Positions 56,609 to 64,000 of a stretch of 64,000 nt of DNA are shown piece after piece. The translations under genes and the position numbers were made by a program. Source of the DNA: Sutcliffiella halmapala (GTDB taxonomy: Bacteria > Bacillota > Bacilli > Bacillales > Bacillaceae_I); assembly GCF_002019665.1 (NCBI RefSeq), contig NZ_KV917375.1, forward strand, positions 4,291,445 to 4,355,444, read 5' to 3'. The notes under the pieces were generated by a model. That model saw nothing but the letters and a program-made list of their open reading frames with translations. It was not told the DNA's origin and did no database searches. The first letter of the stretch is position 1; each line of letters opens with the position of its first letter.

Positions 56609-58066
56609 TTACAGTTGTGGTTTTTGTTTATGATGGTCGGTTGCTTGCTCAAATGCATGGGCAACGCGGTAAATAGTGCTTTCATCGAAATGCTTTCCGA
56701 TAATTTGTAAGCCGACTGGAAGTCCGTCTACAAATCCTGCTGGTACCGAAATTCCTGGTACTCCCGCAAGGTTTACTGGGATCGTTAAAATATCGTTCGC
56801 ATACATCGTTAATGGATCTTTTGTTTTCTCGCCTACTTTAAAGGCAGGAGTTGGCGTTGTTGGTCCAACGATTACATCATATTTTTCAAATACATTTTCA
56901 AAGTCTTGTTTGATTAATGTACGAACCTTTTGCGCTTTAATATAATACGCGTCATAGTGACCAGCGCTTAATGCGTATGTTCCAAGCATGATTCGACGCT
57001 TCACTTCCGGTCCGAAGCCTTCACTACGTGTCTGCTTGTACATGTCAATAAGGTTCTTCGCATTATCTGTACGATAGCCGTAACGCACACCGTCAAAACG
57101 AGCTAGGTTTGCTGAAGCTTCAGAAGATGATAGTAAATAGTAAGTCGCTAGAGCGTATTTGGAGTGTGGTAAAGATACCTCTTCCCATGTTGCACCTAGT
57201 CCTTCTAATACTTTTAGTGCATCTAAAATAGATTGACGTACCTCTTCAGTTACACCTTCTCCAAGGTATTCTTTTGGCACACCAATTTTTAGACCTTTGA
57301 TATCTCCAGTTAAGCTAGATAAAAAGTCTGGAACTTCTGCATTGGCTGAAGTAGAATCCATTGGATCAATACCAGAAATCGCTTGTAGTAAGTACGCATT
57401 GTCCTCTACTGTACGTGTGATTGGACCGATTTGGTCTAAAGAAGATGCAAATGCAACTAAGCCATAACGTGATACGCGACCATATGTAGGCTTTAATCCA
57501 ACCACTCCACAAAATGCTGCTGGCTGACGGATGGAACCACCAGTATCAGAACCTAAAGAGAAGAATACCTCTCCTGCTGCTACTGCTGCTGCTGAACCAC
57601 CACTAGAACCACCAGGTACACGGTCTAAATCCCATGGGTTACGAGTTGCTGCAAATGCGGAGTTTTCGTTAGAAGAACCCATTGCGAACTCATCCATGTT
57701 TATTTTTCCGATTGTAACAGTTTCGGATTTCTTTAATTTTTCTACAACAGTAGCATCATAGATAGGATCAAAGTTTCCTAAGATTTTACTTGCACATGTC
57801 GTACGAATTCCTTTTGTTACGATATTATCCTTTACTCCAATAGGTAGGCCGAATAATAGCCCGTGTTCTTTTTCTAAACCAAGTGCCTCATCTAATACTT
57901 TTGCTTGTTTACGAGCATTTTCCTCATCAAGTGTTAGAAATGCTTGAACTTTATCATCTACTTCGCTGATGCGTTTGTAAGATGTATCAACTAAATCTGT
58001 AACGGTAATTTCTTTTTTATGTAAAAGAGTATGTAATTCCGATAACTTTTTATCAAACAATGACAT
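56609..58066 (-). CDS. gatA: Asp-tRNA(Asn)/Glu-tRNA(Gln) amidotransferase subunit A
   Basis: A 485-residue amidase-signature enzyme that releases ammonia from glutamine. The catalytic Lys is in LPIGVKDNI (about 78), and the Ser pair lies in [14 protein letters not shown] with the nucleophile in [13 protein letters not shown] (about 152-178). The three-gene order gatC-gatA-gatB matches B. subtilis. AAGGAGG precedes the ATG. Standard length. Confidence 0.97.
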   Translation of the reverse strand: MSLFDKKLSELHTLLHKKEITVTDLVDTSYKRISEVDDKVQAFLTLDEENARKQAKVLDEALGLEKEHGLLFGLPIGVKDNIVTKGIRTTCASKILGNFDPIYDATVVEKLKKSETVTIGKINMDEFAMGSSNENSAFAATRNPWDLDRVPGGSSGGSAAAVAAGEVFFSLGSDTGGSIRQPAAFCGVVGLKPTYGRVSRYGLVAFASSLDQIGPITRTVEDNAYLLQAISGIDPMDSTSANAEVPDFLSSLTGDIKGLKIGVPKEYLGEGVTEEVRQSILDALKVLEGLGATWEEVSLPHSKYALATYYLLSSSEASANLARFDGVRYGYRTDNAKNLIDMYKQTRSEGFGPEVKRRIMLGTYALSAGHYDAYYIKAQKVRTLIKQDFENVFEKYDVIVGPTTPTPAFKVGEKTKDPLTMYANDILTIPVNLAGVPGISVPAGFVDGLPVGLQIIGKHFDESTIYRVAHAFEQATDHHKQKPQL

Positions 58067-58081
58067 GGGTTTCCCTCCTTA

Positions 58082-58372
58082 CTATTCTAAAATTGTTGGT
58101 ACGCGAACTTGTCCACCCTTTTGATCTGGTGCGTTCTTTAATACCTCTTCCACTGGTAAACCTTCTTTTGGTACATCTTCTCTCATAACATTCTTCATAT
58201 GAAGGACATGAGTAGTTGGTTGAACATGGTCTGTATCTAATTCATTTAGCTGCTCTGCAAATGAAATAATAGCATCTAACTGACTTGTAAACATTTCAGC
58301 TTCCTCTTCACTAATTGCTAGACGTGCCAAATGAGCAACGTGCTTAACTTGATCCTTAGAAATACGGGACAT
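58082..58372 (-). CDS. gatC: Asp-tRNA(Asn)/Glu-tRNA(Gln) amidotransferase subunit C
   Basis: A 96-residue protein with [30 protein letters not shown] and the C-terminal VREDVPKEG-like part. It wraps around GatA and stabilises the GatAB complex. First gene of the operon; 15 bases separate it from gatA. GGAGG precedes the ATG. Confidence 0.96.
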   Translation of the reverse strand: MSRISKDQVKHVAHLARLAISEEEAEMFTSQLDAIISFAEQLNELDTDHVQPTTHVLHMKNVMREDVPKEGLPVEEVLKNAPDQKGGQVRVPTILE

Positions 58373-58957
58373 CCTCTTTCACCTCCGCAAAATATCGAAA
58401 CTTGCACAATATATTTATCATACTAAACTTTACCCCTCTCAAGCAATAGCGAGGCATAGTACCTTAAATAATTCTTCACAATAATAATACACGTTTTGAA
58501 TCTTCTTCATTTCTTGTAAGGGTTTTCTTTCCATATCTAGCTATACTTTGATAAAAATTGATAAAAGAATTTTTGTATTGCGATAGTTATCATTTCGGTT
58601 TATATTTTAAAAGTGCTTTCTGGATTTTTCAGCTTTGCATTTTGTAAAATACTCGATATTTATGCTGTATTTCGGGGAAAGTATTTAGTGATGTAGACTG
58701 GAAAACAGTACTAAAATGCGAGTAGTTTGCAGGAATATTTCTCGTTAGAAAATTTAGAATAGTTTTATTTCATTTTCTATTCAATTCTAACCTAAGCCCT
58801 AAGCCTCAAGGGATACAACACTTATCTTCTTATTGAAAGTAGCTACCTTCCCTTGAATTAAGGCGAATACTTTGTTAGCTTAAATACTCGTAACCGGTAT
58901 GAGAGCAATTTTGGGCGCCGAAATTGTTGAAAAATGAGAGAATTAGGAGTTGATAGT
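58373..58957. other. Divergent regulatory region of gatC and putP
   Basis: About 585 bases with no gene seen. CAATTT (58906-58911) and AAATTG (58921-58926) flank a GGCGCC core to make an imperfect palindrome 30 bases before the putP start, a possible operator or leader hairpin. The region is otherwise AT-rich with several TATAAT-like words, none placed with confidence. Confidence 0.4.
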
Positions 58958-60460
58958 GTGGAAACGGGAACTTTTATATCGCTAGCTATTTATTTCATTG
59001 GAATGCTAGGGATAGGATATTATGCATATAGGAAGTCTACAGATGATTTATCAGGCTATATGCTCGGTGGGCGTCAATTAGGACCTACTGTAACGGCTTT
59101 ATCAGCTGGTGCTTCTGATATGAGTGGTTGGATGTTAATGGGGCTACCAGGAGCTATGTATATTAGCGGCATTTCAAGCATTTGGATAGCAGTAGGACTA
59201 ACTATCGGTGCATATTTAAACTATATTATTTTAGCACCTCGCTTACGTACTTACACTGAAGTGGCAAATGACTCTATTACCATTCCTGATTATTTAGAAA
59301 ATCGTTTTTATGATCATACACGAATTCTTCGTTTCGTGTCTGCAATTGTTATCATTATTTTCTTTACTCTTTATACATCTGCAGGTTTTGTTTCTGGTGG
59401 GTTACTTTTTGAGAGCGCTTTTAATTTAGATTATAAAATGGGGCTATTTGTTGTAGCTGCAGTAGTTATTGGTTATACCGTTTTTGGTGGATTTTTAGGT
59501 GTAAGCTTGACGGATCTTGCGCAAGGAATAATTATGTTAATCGCTTTAGTACTTGTTCCAATTGTAGCAATCATGGAATTAGGCGGAATTGGTCCTACCT
59601 TTACCGAAATTAGGGAGATAAACCCTAATTACCTTAATTTCTTTACAGGAACAACCTTCCTTGGCATTGTTTCTTTACTCGCATGGGGGCTTGGATATTT
59701 CGGACAACCTCACATCATTGTAAGATTTATGGCAATTAAATCAATCAAGGATTTCAAAGCTGCTCGTCGAATCGGAATGAGCTGGATGATTATTTCAATT
59801 GGTGGAGCAATGTTGACAGGTCTAGTAGGGATTGCTTACGTTTCTCAAACCGGGATACCGTTAGAAAATGAGGAGACCATTTTCATTGTTTTCTCTAACA
59901 TCTTATTTCATCCATTAATCACTGGATTCCTACTGGCTGCCATTTTAGCAGCGATTATGAGTACTATTTCTTCTCAATTACTCGTCACCTCCAGTGCCTT
60001 GACAGAGGACTTTTATAAAGCATTCTTCCGTCGCCAAGCTTCCGATAAAGAGCTAGTGTTAACAGGTAGAATTTCAGTTATTATCGTCTCGGTTGTCGCA
60101 CTTATGCTTTCTTATACACCAAGAAATTCCATCTTAAATCTAGTTGGGAATGCCTGGGCAGGATTCGGAGCGGCATTTGGGCCGATTATCCTCTTGAGCT
60201 TATTCTGGAAACGCATGAATCAATGGGGTGCTTTAGCGGGGATGCTTGTTGGTTCGGGAACCGTATTATTCTGGATAAATTCTAAACTTGAAATAAACGG
60301 CCTAGTTTTAAGTAAATTCATGTATGAAATGATACCAGGATTTACTTTCAGTTTCATTGCAGTTATTGTTGTTAGTATTTTAACAAGCTCTCCAAACAAA
60401 GATGTAGTGGATACATTTGAAAAAATGGAGAAAACATTAATAGAAGAGCAGAGCAAATAG
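58958..60460 (+). CDS. putP: Sodium/proline symporter PutP (OpuE-like)
   Basis: About 500 residues from GTG 58958, chosen because AGGAG is eight bases upstream; an ATG 24 bases earlier lacks a site. A 13-helix SSS-family symporter: GYMLGGRQLGPTVTALSAGASDMSGWMLMGLPGA holds the Na+ and proline site typical of PutP, followed by YTEVANDSITIPDYLENRF and IMSTISSQLLVTSSALTEDFY. It takes up proline with sodium. In B. subtilis the gene next to gatCAB is opuE, the osmotic-stress proline transporter, so either nutritional or osmoprotective uptake is possible; nearby pruA favours catabolism. Confidence 0.92.
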   Translation: METGTFISLAIYFIGMLGIGYYAYRKSTDDLSGYMLGGRQLGPTVTALSAGASDMSGWMLMGLPGAMYISGISSIWIAVGLTIGAYLNYIILAPRLRTYTEVANDSITIPDYLENRFYDHTRILRFVSAIVIIIFFTLYTSAGFVSGGLLFESAFNLDYKMGLFVVAAVVIGYTVFGGFLGVSLTDLAQGIIMLIALVLVPIVAIMELGGIGPTFTEIREINPNYLNFFTGTTFLGIVSLLAWGLGYFGQPHIIVRFMAIKSIKDFKAARRIGMSWMIISIGGAMLTGLVGIAYVSQTGIPLENEETIFIVFSNILFHPLITGFLLAAILAAIMSTISSQLLVTSSALTEDFYKAFFRRQASDKELVLTGRISVIIVSVVALMLSYTPRNSILNLVGNAWAGFGAAFGPIILLSLFWKRMNQWGALAGMLVGSGTVLFWINSKLEINGLVLSKFMYEMIPGFTFSFIAVIVVSILTSSPNKDVVDTFEKMEKTLIEEQSK

Positions 60461-60471
60461 TCTTCAATTTG

Positions 60472-60504
60472 AAAGAGGGAGCCGACTGGCTCTCTCTTTT
60501 TTTT
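60472..60504 (+). terminator. Terminator of putP
   Basis: AGAGGGAGCC and GGCTCTCTCT form a 10-bp stem (one mismatch-type pair) with a 4-base loop, followed by eight T. Confidence 0.92.
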
Positions 60505-60603
60505 GCTAAATAAACAGAATAAGTAGTTTACAATAGTATTTTAAAAAGTTAATTAGAGGTCTGACCTCTGCATCCCTTGAGTCATCTATAATATGATTAA
60601 TCG

Positions 60604-60701
60604 TTAATCAAACGTTTGTTTAATTATTTCTATACTAAAAGAATACCCTCAGGCGGGATTGTACACTAGAGTTGTGTATAAAGTGACGATTAAGTCCCGC
60701 C
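60604..60701. repeat. Palindromes in the putP-pruA intergenic region
   Basis: Two structures: TTAATCAAACGTTTGTTTAA (60604-60623), a TetR-operator-like palindrome around AAACGTTT, and the arms GGCGGGA (60652-60658) and TCCCGCC (60695-60701) around a loop that has its own GTACAC/GTGTA pairing. Neither abuts a recognised promoter. Confidence 0.45.
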
Positions 60702-60744
60702 AAAAACCAACATTGAGCTTTGAAATTGCTTAGATGTTCGAACC

Positions 60745-60782
60745 TAAAAAAAGAAGCTGGCATTATACCGCCAGCTTCTTTC
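60745..60782 (-). terminator. Terminator of pruA
   Basis: Minus-strand AAGAAGCTGGC and GCCAGCTTCTT form a perfect 11-bp stem with an 8-base loop, followed by TTTTT. Confidence 0.93.
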
Positions 60783-60811
60783 CATTACCAACTTTCCTAC
60801 ATACTTTAATA

Positions 60812-62359
60812 TTATAAAGTTTCAGAAGTTGTTTTCGCTTGTAAGTGAAGTAATAGATAATCAGGTCCGCCTGCTTTTGAGTCAGTTCCTGACATATTGA
60901 AACCACCAAATGGTTGGTATCCAACGATCGCACCAGTACACCCACGGTTGAAGTATAGGTTACCAACATGGAAGTCTTCACGTGCTTTTTCAATATGGTC
61001 ACGATTATTTGTAATAACCGCTCCAGTTAAGCCGTAATCCGTGTTGTTCGCAATTTCAAGCGCATGATCGAAGTCTTTTGCTTTCGAGAATGCCACAACT
61101 GGTCCGAAGATTTCTTCTTGCATTAAGCGACCTTTCGGGTCTACGTCTGCAACAATCGTTGGTTGAACGAAGTATCCCTTAGAGTCGTCTCCTTCTCCAC
61201 CAGCTAAGATACGTCCTTCTTCTTTTCCAATTCCAACATATTTCATTACTTTATCAAATGCTGCTTGGTCAATAACTGGACCCATGTAAAAAGATGGATC
61301 AGTTGGATTGCCAACAGTTAATTCTTTTGTTAATTCTACTGCACGGTTCAGTACTTGATCATATACATCTTCTACGATAACTGCACGTGAACAAGCAGAA
61401 CATTTTTGTCCTGAGAAACCAAATGCAGATTTCACGATAGATTGAGCAGCTAATTCTAAATCGCCTTCTTTATCTACCACAATCGTATCTTTTCCACCCA
61501 TTTCTGCGATAACGCGTTTTAACCAGATTTGGCCAGGGTTTACTTTAGATGCACGCTCATAGATTCTTAGACCTACGTCACGAGAACCTGTGAAAGAAAT
61601 GAAACGAGTACGAGGGTGATCAACTAAGTAGTCTCCAACCTCTGCTCCGCTTCCAGGTACGAAGTTTAATACTCCTGCTGGTAAGCCTGCCTCTTCCATT
61701 ACTTCTACAAATTTAGCAGCTACGATAGGAGTTGTAGATGCTGGCTTTAATAAAACAGTGTTTCCAGTTACAATCGCCGCTACTGCTGTACCAGCCATAA
61801 TTGCAAATGGGAAGTTCCAAGGTGAGATAATAACTCCTACACCTAGTGGAATATAGTTATAACGGTTATATTCGCCTACACGGCTTTCTACAGGCATACC
61901 GTCTTTTAATTTTAGCATTTGACGAGCATAGAACTCTAGGAAATCAATAGCTTCTGCTGTATCAGCATCTGCTTCATTCCAAGGTTTACCCGCTTCTTTC
62001 GTTAATAATGCAGAGAATTCATGTTTACGACGACGAATAATTGCTGCGGCACGGAACAAGATGTCTGCTCTTACTTCTGGCTTAACTTTACGCCATGTTT
62101 GGAACGTTTCATCTGCAACTTGCATTGCCTTCTCCGCTAATTCACGATCAGCTTTTGAGACACGACCAATAACTTCTTCTTTATTTGCAGGGTTTACCGA
62201 TACGATTTTATCCTCAGTCGTAACGCGTTCTCCTCCAATTACTAGGTCATAATCTTGTCCTAAATATGAGTTCACAAGTTTCAAGCCCTCTAAATAAGCT
62301 TGTTTGTTTTCCTCATTAGTGAAATCTGTAAATGGTTCATGTTTGTAAGGTAATACCAT
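60812..62359 (-). CDS. pruA: 1-pyrroline-5-carboxylate dehydrogenase
   Basis: A 515-residue aldehyde dehydrogenase of the RocA/PruA group. NAD-binding: [15 protein letters not shown] and [13 protein letters not shown]. Catalytic Glu is in [13 protein letters not shown] and catalytic Cys in [13 protein letters not shown] (about 320); IFGPVVAF is the third conserved motif. It oxidises P5C, made from proline or arginine, to glutamate. GGAGG precedes the ATG. A near-consensus promoter and a cre site are upstream. The proline dehydrogenase gene expected to act before it is not in the window. Confidence 0.95.
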   Translation of the reverse strand: MVLPYKHEPFTDFTNEENKQAYLEGLKLVNSYLGQDYDLVIGGERVTTEDKIVSVNPANKEEVIGRVSKADRELAEKAMQVADETFQTWRKVKPEVRADILFRAAAIIRRRKHEFSALLTKEAGKPWNEADADTAEAIDFLEFYARQMLKLKDGMPVESRVGEYNRYNYIPLGVGVIISPWNFPFAIMAGTAVAAIVTGNTVLLKPASTTPIVAAKFVEVMEEAGLPAGVLNFVPGSGAEVGDYLVDHPRTRFISFTGSRDVGLRIYERASKVNPGQIWLKRVIAEMGGKDTIVVDKEGDLELAAQSIVKSAFGFSGQKCSACSRAVIVEDVYDQVLNRAVELTKELTVGNPTDPSFYMGPVIDQAAFDKVMKYVGIGKEEGRILAGGEGDDSKGYFVQPTIVADVDPKGRLMQEEIFGPVVAFSKAKDFDHALEIANNTDYGLTGAVITNNRDHIEKAREDFHVGNLYFNRGCTGAIVGYQPFGGFNMSGTDSKAGGPDYLLLHLQAKTTSETL

Positions 62360-62379
62360 TACATTCGCCTCCTTTGCAT

Positions 62380-62393
62380 TCTAAGCGCTTGCA
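62380..62393 (-). promoter_or_regulatory. cre (CcpA-binding) site at pruA
   Basis: Minus-strand TGCAAGCGCTTAGA matches the core TGNAARCGNTTNNN of CcpA sites. It sits within the 5' leader, about 4-17 bases after the expected start of transcription, a classic repression position. Confidence 0.72.
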
Positions 62394-62403
62394 CACAATT
62401 TCC

Positions 62404-62432
62404 ATTCTACCTTATACATGTTGTTCTTTCAA
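62404..62432 (-). promoter_or_regulatory. Sigma-A promoter of pruA
   Basis: -35 TTGAAA (62432-62427) and -10 TAGAAT (62409-62404), 17-base spacer. Confidence 0.7.
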
Positions 62433-62507
62433 ATTGTTTTATTTAATTGTTGGAATTCATTATTTTGTTTAAGTCTACCCTAAAATAGGTAGGGTACCTG
62501 TTAAACA

Positions 62508-62644
62508 CCCTGTTGATTTCCGCTGCAGGTGTTCGCTTTCCGCGGGGCGCTTGTGGAGCCTCCTCGTCGCTATCGCTCCTGCGGGGTCTCCACAAAACGC
62601 TACTTCCCGCAGGAGTCTCACACCTTCCACTTCAATCTACAGGG
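62508..62644. repeat. GC-rich interspersed palindromic repeat, copy 2
   Basis: Runs CCTGTTGATTTCCGCTGC through CGCTTTCCGCGGGGCGC, GAGCCTCCTCG, GCGGGGTCTCCAC and TTCCCGCAGGAGTC to AATCTACAGG. This is the same dispersed repeat as at 48.07-48.25 kb, in the opposite direction, with base differences. It lies between the pruA promoter and the camS terminator. An open frame across it (62529-62801) is not a gene. Confidence 0.75.
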
Positions 62645-62716
62645 GAGACGGGGATATTTGACATTCTCCTTTTTCATCAACCATGGAGCATTTTTTACTT
62701 CCTTACTCTATAAAGA

Positions 62717-62748
62717 AAAAACCCACTATCTTAAGATAGCAGGTTTCC
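62717..62748 (-). terminator. Terminator of camS
   Basis: Minus-strand AAACCTGCTATC and GATAGTGGGTTT around TTAA form an 11-12 bp stem with one mismatch, then TTTC. Confidence 0.78.
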
Positions 62749-62750
62749 TT

Positions 62751-63938
62751 TTAATAAATATGAACAAATGGCTTTTCCGCTCCAGCGTCTCTTACAATTA
62801 AGGCTTCTTGGCCGTTTATTGAAGAAATGGATAGTTGTAGATTAATATAATTTGGATAATGCTCCATTACAAGTCCTGTCACATACTGTGTAAAGCCAAT
62901 TAACTCTGCTTTACCGTAAAAATCCATATTCACTTCGATGGTTAATTGCTGTAAATCCTCGTCGCGATAATATCCTTTTGCAATAATCCCTGTATGATTA
63001 GGAAAATAATCATCGATAGCTAATTTAAATCTATCAAATCTTACCGCATCGTCACGATATGCTTCTGAAGCATCTGTGGACGGGAACAGATGATATTCTT
63101 CATTTAACGCGTCCCAATTTAAGGATGTGTCACCTGATGAGATTTCAGCCTTTGCAATAAAGTTCCCCGGTACAATGGATGTTGCCGGACTTTGTTTAAA
63201 CAAACCAATCACTATTGGCACATTACTTAAGCCATCCATTCCACGAACTCTTTGCACAATCTTTTCAGCGATCTCTCTTCCGGCTTGCTCTAGTTCCTCA
63301 TCATCAATATTATACTCTCTTGGAAAGCCACCTGCACTCGCTTCAAGATTATAATAATGGACAGAATTTAGCGCAACCCCGATGGAAATCCCACCCAGTT
63401 CCACCGTCCCGTCATCTTTGTGAACTAAATAATTCTGCTCTAAAATATGCGCAAGATAGATCGGACTATTTTCATTCGTTTTTTCCGTTGTTTCCCCTTG
63501 TATAAAAGGTGGATTTAAACCTATATTCGGATAATCTTCATCTTTTTCTTCTTTCTTTTTTTCCTCTAATTGTTCAGGAGTTAATTCTCTTGCTAACCAA
63601 CTTCGAATGGTGTCTCGATCAATATACTGCCCTTCTTGATACAAAAATTTATCAGAAGAGAATGGTCCTTGAGCTAAGCGCATAAGACCTGTTTCTAACT
63701 CTGCTACATCCACTCTACTATTTAAGCGTGCGACTACTTGACCTCGAGTTTGCCCCGCTTTGAATGGGAGAATGGTTTGATAATAATCATCAGAAATTTT
63801 ATATCTGGGAACAATCGCCTTTTCCATCGTTTCTTGTTCCCCTGGATCTTGTATTACTTCTTCTTCTTTCTCAAAGCCCGGAACACAGCCCGCGGCAAAA
63901 AGAGAAAATACAAGGAGAATCGACAAAAATCTATTCAC
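62751..63938 (-). CDS. camS: CamS-family sex-pheromone-type lipoprotein
   Basis: About 395 residues from GTG 63938, with AAGAGGTG upstream; longer in-frame starts run into ligA. VNRFLSILLVFSLFAAGCVPG is a lipoprotein signal with lipobox AAGC (Cys about 18). The mature part contains the CamS features VPRYKISDDYYQTILPFK, RIWLAREL-like helices, IGVALNSVHYYNLEA and NHTGIIAKGYYRDEDLQQLTIEV. In S. aureus and enterococci the cleaved signal peptide of CamS-type lipoproteins gives rise to a peptide pheromone. In B. subtilis the homologue is YerH, next to ligA, as here. Confidence 0.92.
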   Translation of the reverse strand: MNRFLSILLVFSLFAAGCVPGFEKEEEVIQDPGEQETMEKAIVPRYKISDDYYQTILPFKAGQTRGQVVARLNSRVDVAELETGLMRLAQGPFSSDKFLYQEGQYIDRDTIRSWLARELTPEQLEEKKKEEKDEDYPNIGLNPPFIQGETTEKTNENSPIYLAHILEQNYLVHKDDGTVELGGISIGVALNSVHYYNLEASAGGFPREYNIDDEELEQAGREIAEKIVQRVRGMDGLSNVPIVIGLFKQSPATSIVPGNFIAKAEISSGDTSLNWDALNEEYHLFPSTDASEAYRDDAVRFDRFKLAIDDYFPNHTGIIAKGYYRDEDLQQLTIEVNMDFYGKAELIGFTQYVTGLVMEHYPNYINLQLSISSINGQEALIVRDAGAEKPFVHIY

Positions 63939-63951
63939 CTTCCAACACCTC

Positions 63952-64000
63952 TTATGATCGTATTTCTTCGAGCATTTGCGCTTCATTCCATACTTCAATC
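63952..64000 (-). CDS. ligA: DNA ligase LigA, C-terminal end only
   Basis: The last 15 codons, reading IEVWNEAQMLEEIRS and a TAA, are visible on the minus strand up to the window edge. This resembles the end of the BRCT domain of NAD-dependent DNA ligase. ligA directly upstream of camS is the standard Bacillus order. The rest of the gene lies outside the window. Confidence 0.75.
   Translation of the reverse strand, partial: IEVWNEAQMLEEIRS

Noticed and set aside
62513-62801. Plus-strand frames across the GC-rich repeat
   Set aside because: Open only because of repeat composition; no ribosome site.

Overview
The window reads as chromosomal DNA of a low-GC Gram-positive bacterium of the family Bacillaceae. 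The evidence is strong purine-rich ribosome binding sites (with ATG and also GTG starts), abundant rho-independent terminators, a SAM-I (S-box) riboswitch, a tRNA-Pro T-box, a near-perfect sigma-W promoter, and a gene set with close Bacillus counterparts. The right-hand end (ligA tail, camS, proline genes, gatCAB), together with dagK and rlmD further left, recalls the B. subtilis ligA-yerH-opuE-gatCAB-dgkB-yefA neighbourhood, here stretched apart by accessory genes. No species is claimed.

Layout. 1-6 kb: an ECF sigma factor with a DUF4179 partner (cut by the window edge), an MBL-fold hydrolase behind a FadR-like palindrome, a YCII-like protein, an O-methyltransferase, an alpha/beta hydrolase, gene relics and a small zinc-ribbon protein. 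6-10 kb: an operon of MacB/FtsX-type permease, ATPase and a kinase-less membrane PASTA protein. 10-18 kb: ABC-F protein YfmM, a frameshifted gene relic, rlmD, two tandem small membrane paralogs, ptsG, and two ACT-like paralogs. 18-29 kb: an accessory run with four GNAT acetyltransferases, a HIT protein, CypC-type P450 peroxygenase, small enzymes and sensors, MarR/DUF3147, a pentapeptide protein, a phosphotransferase and a MerR regulator. 28.9-31.7 kb: remains of a sulfonate-type ABC operon (an ssuB fragment and an orphan SAM riboswitch pointing at it), interrupted by a segment with a broken AHSA1-like gene and a divergent tetR/dsbA pair. 32.9-38.2 kb: a two-component system with an ABC transporter. 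38.3-44 kb: a serine hydrolase and the N-acetylmuramic acid recycling operon murQ-murP-mupG-murR. 44-55 kb: panE, T-box-controlled proS, lipoproteins, dagK, a second ECF sigma/anti-sigma operon with a multi-TM protein, the yuaF-floT flotillin operon and a VanY-like carboxypeptidase. 55-64 kb: gatCAB, putP, pruA, camS and the last codons of ligA.

How genes work together. MurP imports and phosphorylates MurNAc sugars, MupG cleaves the phosphorylated disaccharide, MurQ converts MurNAc-6-phosphate to GlcNAc-6-phosphate, and MurR is the likely local regulator; a cre-like site suggests carbon control. PutP and PruA are two parts of proline uptake and catabolism, with a cre site at pruA. GatCAB makes Gln-tRNA(Gln) by transamidation. 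YuaF and FloT are envelope-stress and membrane-domain proteins under a sigma-W promoter. No CRISPR array, insertion sequence, prophage, tRNA or rRNA gene was seen. The best candidates for something little described are the ABC-PASTA operon (about 6.1-9.8 kb), the ECF sigma operon with a triple-repeat TM2-like protein (49.4-51.5 kb), and the paralogous ACT-like pair with a long inverted repeat between them (16.6-17.8 kb).
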